Shown here: positions 4,648-6,969 of the stretch, one piece after another | How the letters are laid out: each line of letters begins with the position of its first letter | How positions within the stretch are numbered: the stretch's first letter is position 1 | DNA from: Verrucomicrobiota bacterium | Lineage (GTDB): Bacteria > Verrucomicrobiota > Verrucomicrobiia > Limisphaerales > AV2 | Length of the DNA stretch: 6,969 nucleotides | Assembly (NCBI GenBank): GCA_003218935.1 | Contig: QHPA01000134.1 | Coordinates: forward strand, 1 to 6,969 | Direction of reading: 5' to 3' | Position numbers and translations under genes: made by a program | The notes under the pieces: generated by a model | The model's input: the letters and a program-made list of their open reading frames with translations, nothing else | What the model was told of the DNA's origin: nothing | Databases searched by the model: none

Positions 4648-6969
4648 GTGACGCGAAAATTCTCAGCCGCTCTGTTCTTTGTGCTGACTTGGGCGGCCAA
4701 CGCCGCCGTCCTCTTTCCGACCAACTCCACCTGGAACTATTTCAAAGGGCTATCCGAAGCTTCTTCGCCGGACCCGACCGCATGGCGGGCCGGTGACTTC
4801 GGCGACTCCTCCTGGGCCACGGGTCAGGCGGCGTTTTACTACGAGAACCAGCCGGGCAGCGCCACGGCGTACACGGGCAACACTCTGCTGGACGACATGT
4901 TTGGCGGTTACACGTGCATTTTCCTGCGTAAAACTTTTGTGGTGACGAACCCCGCCGACATCAGCGAACTGCAGCTCTACGCGTTCAGCGACGACGGGTT
5001 TATCGCCTGGATCAATGGGACGGAAGTTGCGCGCTTCAATATGCCAGCGGGCGATGTTCCTTTCGACGGCACGGCGTCCCCCGCGCTGCCGGAGCCAGTC
5101 CCGCCGCAAAACGACACGCTGAGCAATCCCGGCACTTACCTGGTTCCCGGCACGAATGTCATCGCGGTGCAGGCGTTCAACGCCTCGCTCGGCGGCAGCA
5201 GCGACTTTGTGATCGACGCGTCTCTATCGTACACGACCGACACCACGCCGCCGACTGTTGCCAATTTGATCCCACCGGCGGGCGCGACAGTTCGCAATCT
5301 GACGAGCATCGAGGTGGATTTCAGCGAAGGCGTCGCGGGTGTGGACGCTTCCGATTTGCTGATCAGTGGCGGGCCGGCCACGAGCGTCACCGCGTTTGCG
5401 CCGTGGCAATATGTTTTTCAATTCCCGCAACCGGCCCTTGACAAGGTACAGCTCGCGTGGGCGGCCGATCATGGCATTCATGATCTGGCCGGCAGTCCGA
5501 ACAATTTCGCTGGCGGAAGTTGGACTTATAAACTTGACGCCAACGCGCCGCTCCCGGGCGTGGTCATTTCCGAGTTCATGGCCGACAACAAAAAGACGAT
5601 CCACGACGAAGACGGCGACAGCTCGGACTGGATCGAGCTTTTCAATCCCACCGCAAGCGAGGTGAATCTGGCGGGCTGGGCGCTCACGGATGATCCGAAA
5701 CATCTGACGGAATGGCGGTTCCCCAACATCACGCTGGCAGCCAACAGTTATCTGCTGGTCTTCGCTTCCGGCAAGGACCGGACCAACGTCACCGGCCGGT
5801 TGCACACGAACTTCCAACTGTCGCCCGGTGGCGAGTTTCTCGCGCTCGTTGACCCGACGACGAACATCGTCTCGTCGTTCACGCCGGCTTATCCGCCCCA
5901 ACAGACCGACGTGTCGTACGGCCGCGACCGGGTTTCTCCGGATGTCGCCGGCTATTTCACTGTGCCGACGCCGGGCGCCCCGAACTCAACCATCGGCGCG
6001 GGCTTCTCACCGAAGGTGGAATTCTCGAGGAACGGGGGCACGTTCACAAGTCCGTTCCCGCTGGAACTTTGGACTTCGTCCACCAACGCGGAAATCCGTT
6101 TCACGCTCGACGGCAGCGCGCCGACTGACGCATCGTCCTTGTACGGCGGGCCGGTCTCCCTCACGAACACCGTCCAGGTCCGCGCGCGGGCGTTCGCGCC
6201 CGGCCTTTTGCCCGGCCCGCTGCACAGTGAAAGCTACCTTCTGCTCAACGCGAACGTCATCAATTTCACTTCCAACCTGCCGGCCATTGTCATCCACAAC
6301 TTTGGCGGGGGCGGCATCCCGGTCAGCACAGACGGGTTCGCGAACATGTCGTTTTACGAGCCGCAAAACGGGAAAACGTCGCTGACCAATCCGCCCGCGC
6401 TCAGCACGCGCGCGGGCATTCACGTGCGCGGCTCCAGCACGCAGGGCTTGCCAAAGCAAAGCTGGGCCGTCGAGTTCCGGGATGATTTCAACGATCCGAA
6501 AAACGCCTCACCGCTCGGGCTCCCGGCGGATTCGGACTGGGTGTTGTACGCGCCGAACAATTTTGAGCCGGTGCTCATCCACAACCCGTTTATTTACCAG
6601 TTGAGCAACGAAATCGGTCGCTACGCCCCGCGCACGCGGTTGGTGGAGGTTTATCTCAACACGGCGGGCGGGGCGGTTTCATCCGGGAATTACAACGGCA
6701 TTTACGTGCTCGAAGAAAAAATCAAGCAAGGCAAGCACCGCGTGGACATCAACAAGCTGCAGCCGGAGAACCTCAACCCGCCGGAGGTCACGGGCGGTTA
6801 CATGATGAAGATCGACCGGCTCGGCCCCGGTGAGAGTGGATTCTTCGCAGTCGGGCAACTCATCGACTACGTGGATCCCAAAGAGCCAGAGATCACCCTT
6901 CCACAACGCGCGCCCCAGCAGCAGTATCTGCAAAATTACATGGACGCGTTCGACGCGGCGCTGAACGGC
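4648..6969 (+). CDS. Secreted multidomain LTD / chitobiase-C / CotH kinase-like protein, N-terminal part
   Basis: The frame stays open from GTG 4648 to the window end, 774 codons with no stop, so the C-terminus lies outside. GTG 4648 gives a compact signal peptide (MTRKFSAALFFVLTWAANA, cleavage after residue 19); GTG 4621 is the only other start and neither has a Shine-Dalgarno. Domains in order: a beta-sandwich (about 20-195; LYAFSDDGFIAWINGTEVA and GTNVIAVQAFN); an Ig-like SbsA-type domain (about 200-297; TPPTVANLIPPAGATV, VDFSEGV); a lamin-tail domain (about 304-411; VVISEFMADNK, DWIELFNP, VNLAGWALTDD); a chitobiase/hexosaminidase C-terminal-like domain (about 452-532; IRFTLDGSAPT, VQVRARAFAPG); then a CotH region (from about 545; GIHVRGSSTQGLPKQSWAVE, SDWVLYAPNN, GNYNGIYVLEEKIKQGKHRV). 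CotH proteins are atypical kinases that phosphorylate secreted proteins. The later CotH catalytic residues are probably beyond the edge, so activity is open. The role is likely at the cell surface or in extracellular matrix. It is separated from the Tat pair by 385 bp and is probably its own transcript. Confidence 0.92.
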   Translation, partial: MTRKFSAALFFVLTWAANAAVLFPTNSTWNYFKGLSEASSPDPTAWRAGDFGDSSWATGQAAFYYENQPGSATAYTGNTLLDDMFGGYTCIFLRKTFVVTNPADISELQLYAFSDDGFIAWINGTEVARFNMPAGDVPFDGTASPALPEPVPPQNDTLSNPGTYLVPGTNVIAVQAFNASLGGSSDFVIDASLSYTTDTTPPTVANLIPPAGATVRNLTSIEVDFSEGVAGVDASDLLISGGPATSVTAFAPWQYVFQFPQPALDKVQLAWAADHGIHDLAGSPNNFAGGSWTYKLDANAPLPGVVISEFMADNKKTIHDEDGDSSDWIELFNPTASEVNLAGWALTDDPKHLTEWRFPNITLAANSYLLVFASGKDRTNVTGRLHTNFQLSPGGEFLALVDPTTNIVSSFTPAYPPQQTDVSYGRDRVSPDVAGYFTVPTPGAPNSTIGAGFSPKVEFSRNGGTFTSPFPLELWTSSTNAEIRFTLDGSAPTDASSLYGGPVSLTNTVQVRARAFAPGLLPGPLHSESYLLLNANVINFTSNLPAIVIHNFGGGGIPVSTDGFANMSFYEPQNGKTSLTNPPALSTRAGIHVRGSSTQGLPKQSWAVEFRDDFNDPKNASPLGLPADSDWVLYAPNNFEPVLIHNPFIYQLSNEIGRYAPRTRLVEVYLNTAGGAVSSGNYNGIYVLEEKIKQGKHRVDINKLQPENLNPPEVTGGYMMKIDRLGPGESGFFAVGQLIDYVDPKEPEITLPQRAPQQQYLQNYMDAFDAALNG

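Noticed and set aside
5224..5901. Minus-strand open frame of 225 codons
   Set aside because: It is antisense to the Ig-like and lamin-tail domains of the CotH-type protein; arginine-rich and without motifs, typical of a shadow frame.

Overview
The window most likely comes from a GC-rich bacterium of the PVC group. Verrucomicrobiota (Pedosphaera/Limisphaerales-like) is my best guess and Planctomycetota is possible. The reasons are the gene repertoire: a Tat-exported Gfo/Idh/MocA oxidoreductase next to a Tat-exported xylose-isomerase-like TIM barrel, a very large secreted lamin-tail/chitobiase-C/CotH protein, a secreted trypsin-like protease with a short C-terminal beta domain, and palindromic intergenic repeats. 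The placement rests on family knowledge and not on a phylogenetic marker, because no rRNA or housekeeping gene is present. All supported genes are on the + strand.

Layout. Positions 1-426 hold the C-terminal end of an S9 (prolyl-oligopeptidase family) serine peptidase. Positions 427-595 are noncoding and contain a good hairpin at 530-553. Positions 596-1667 hold a Sec-exported trypsin-like serine protease whose reading frame is broken near 1037-1053; His and Asp of the triad lie in one frame and Ser in another. Positions 1668-1919 are intergenic and carry a perfect 25-bp inverted repeat (1744-1815). Positions 1920-3278 encode the Tat-signal Gfo/Idh/MocA oxidoreductase. After a 69-nt gap, 3348-4262 encodes the Tat-signal AP_endonuc_2 sugar isomerase/epimerase-like protein. 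Positions 4263-4647 are intergenic, with a second, nested palindromic repeat (4406-4465) and a possible structured leader. From 4648 to the window end an open frame of 774 codons encodes the N-terminal part of a modular secreted protein: signal peptide, beta-sandwich, Ig-like, lamin-tail, chitobiase-C-like and CotH domains, with no stop before the edge.

Function. The two Tat genes look like one unit. The oxidoreductase would bind its nicotinamide cofactor in the cytoplasm and be exported folded. The TIM barrel carries a plausible metal site (E178, D208, H233, E281 in my numbering). Together they could oxidise and then isomerise, eliminate or cleave a sugar or glycoside outside the cytoplasm; the substrate cannot be read from the sequence. 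The flanking genes (protease, CotH/LTD protein) are also exported but show no clear operon link to this pair. I see no CRISPR array, tRNA, rRNA, transposase or phage gene. The best leads are the Tat sugar-modifying pair and the two palindromic repeats; I do not see a clearly new defence or mobile system.
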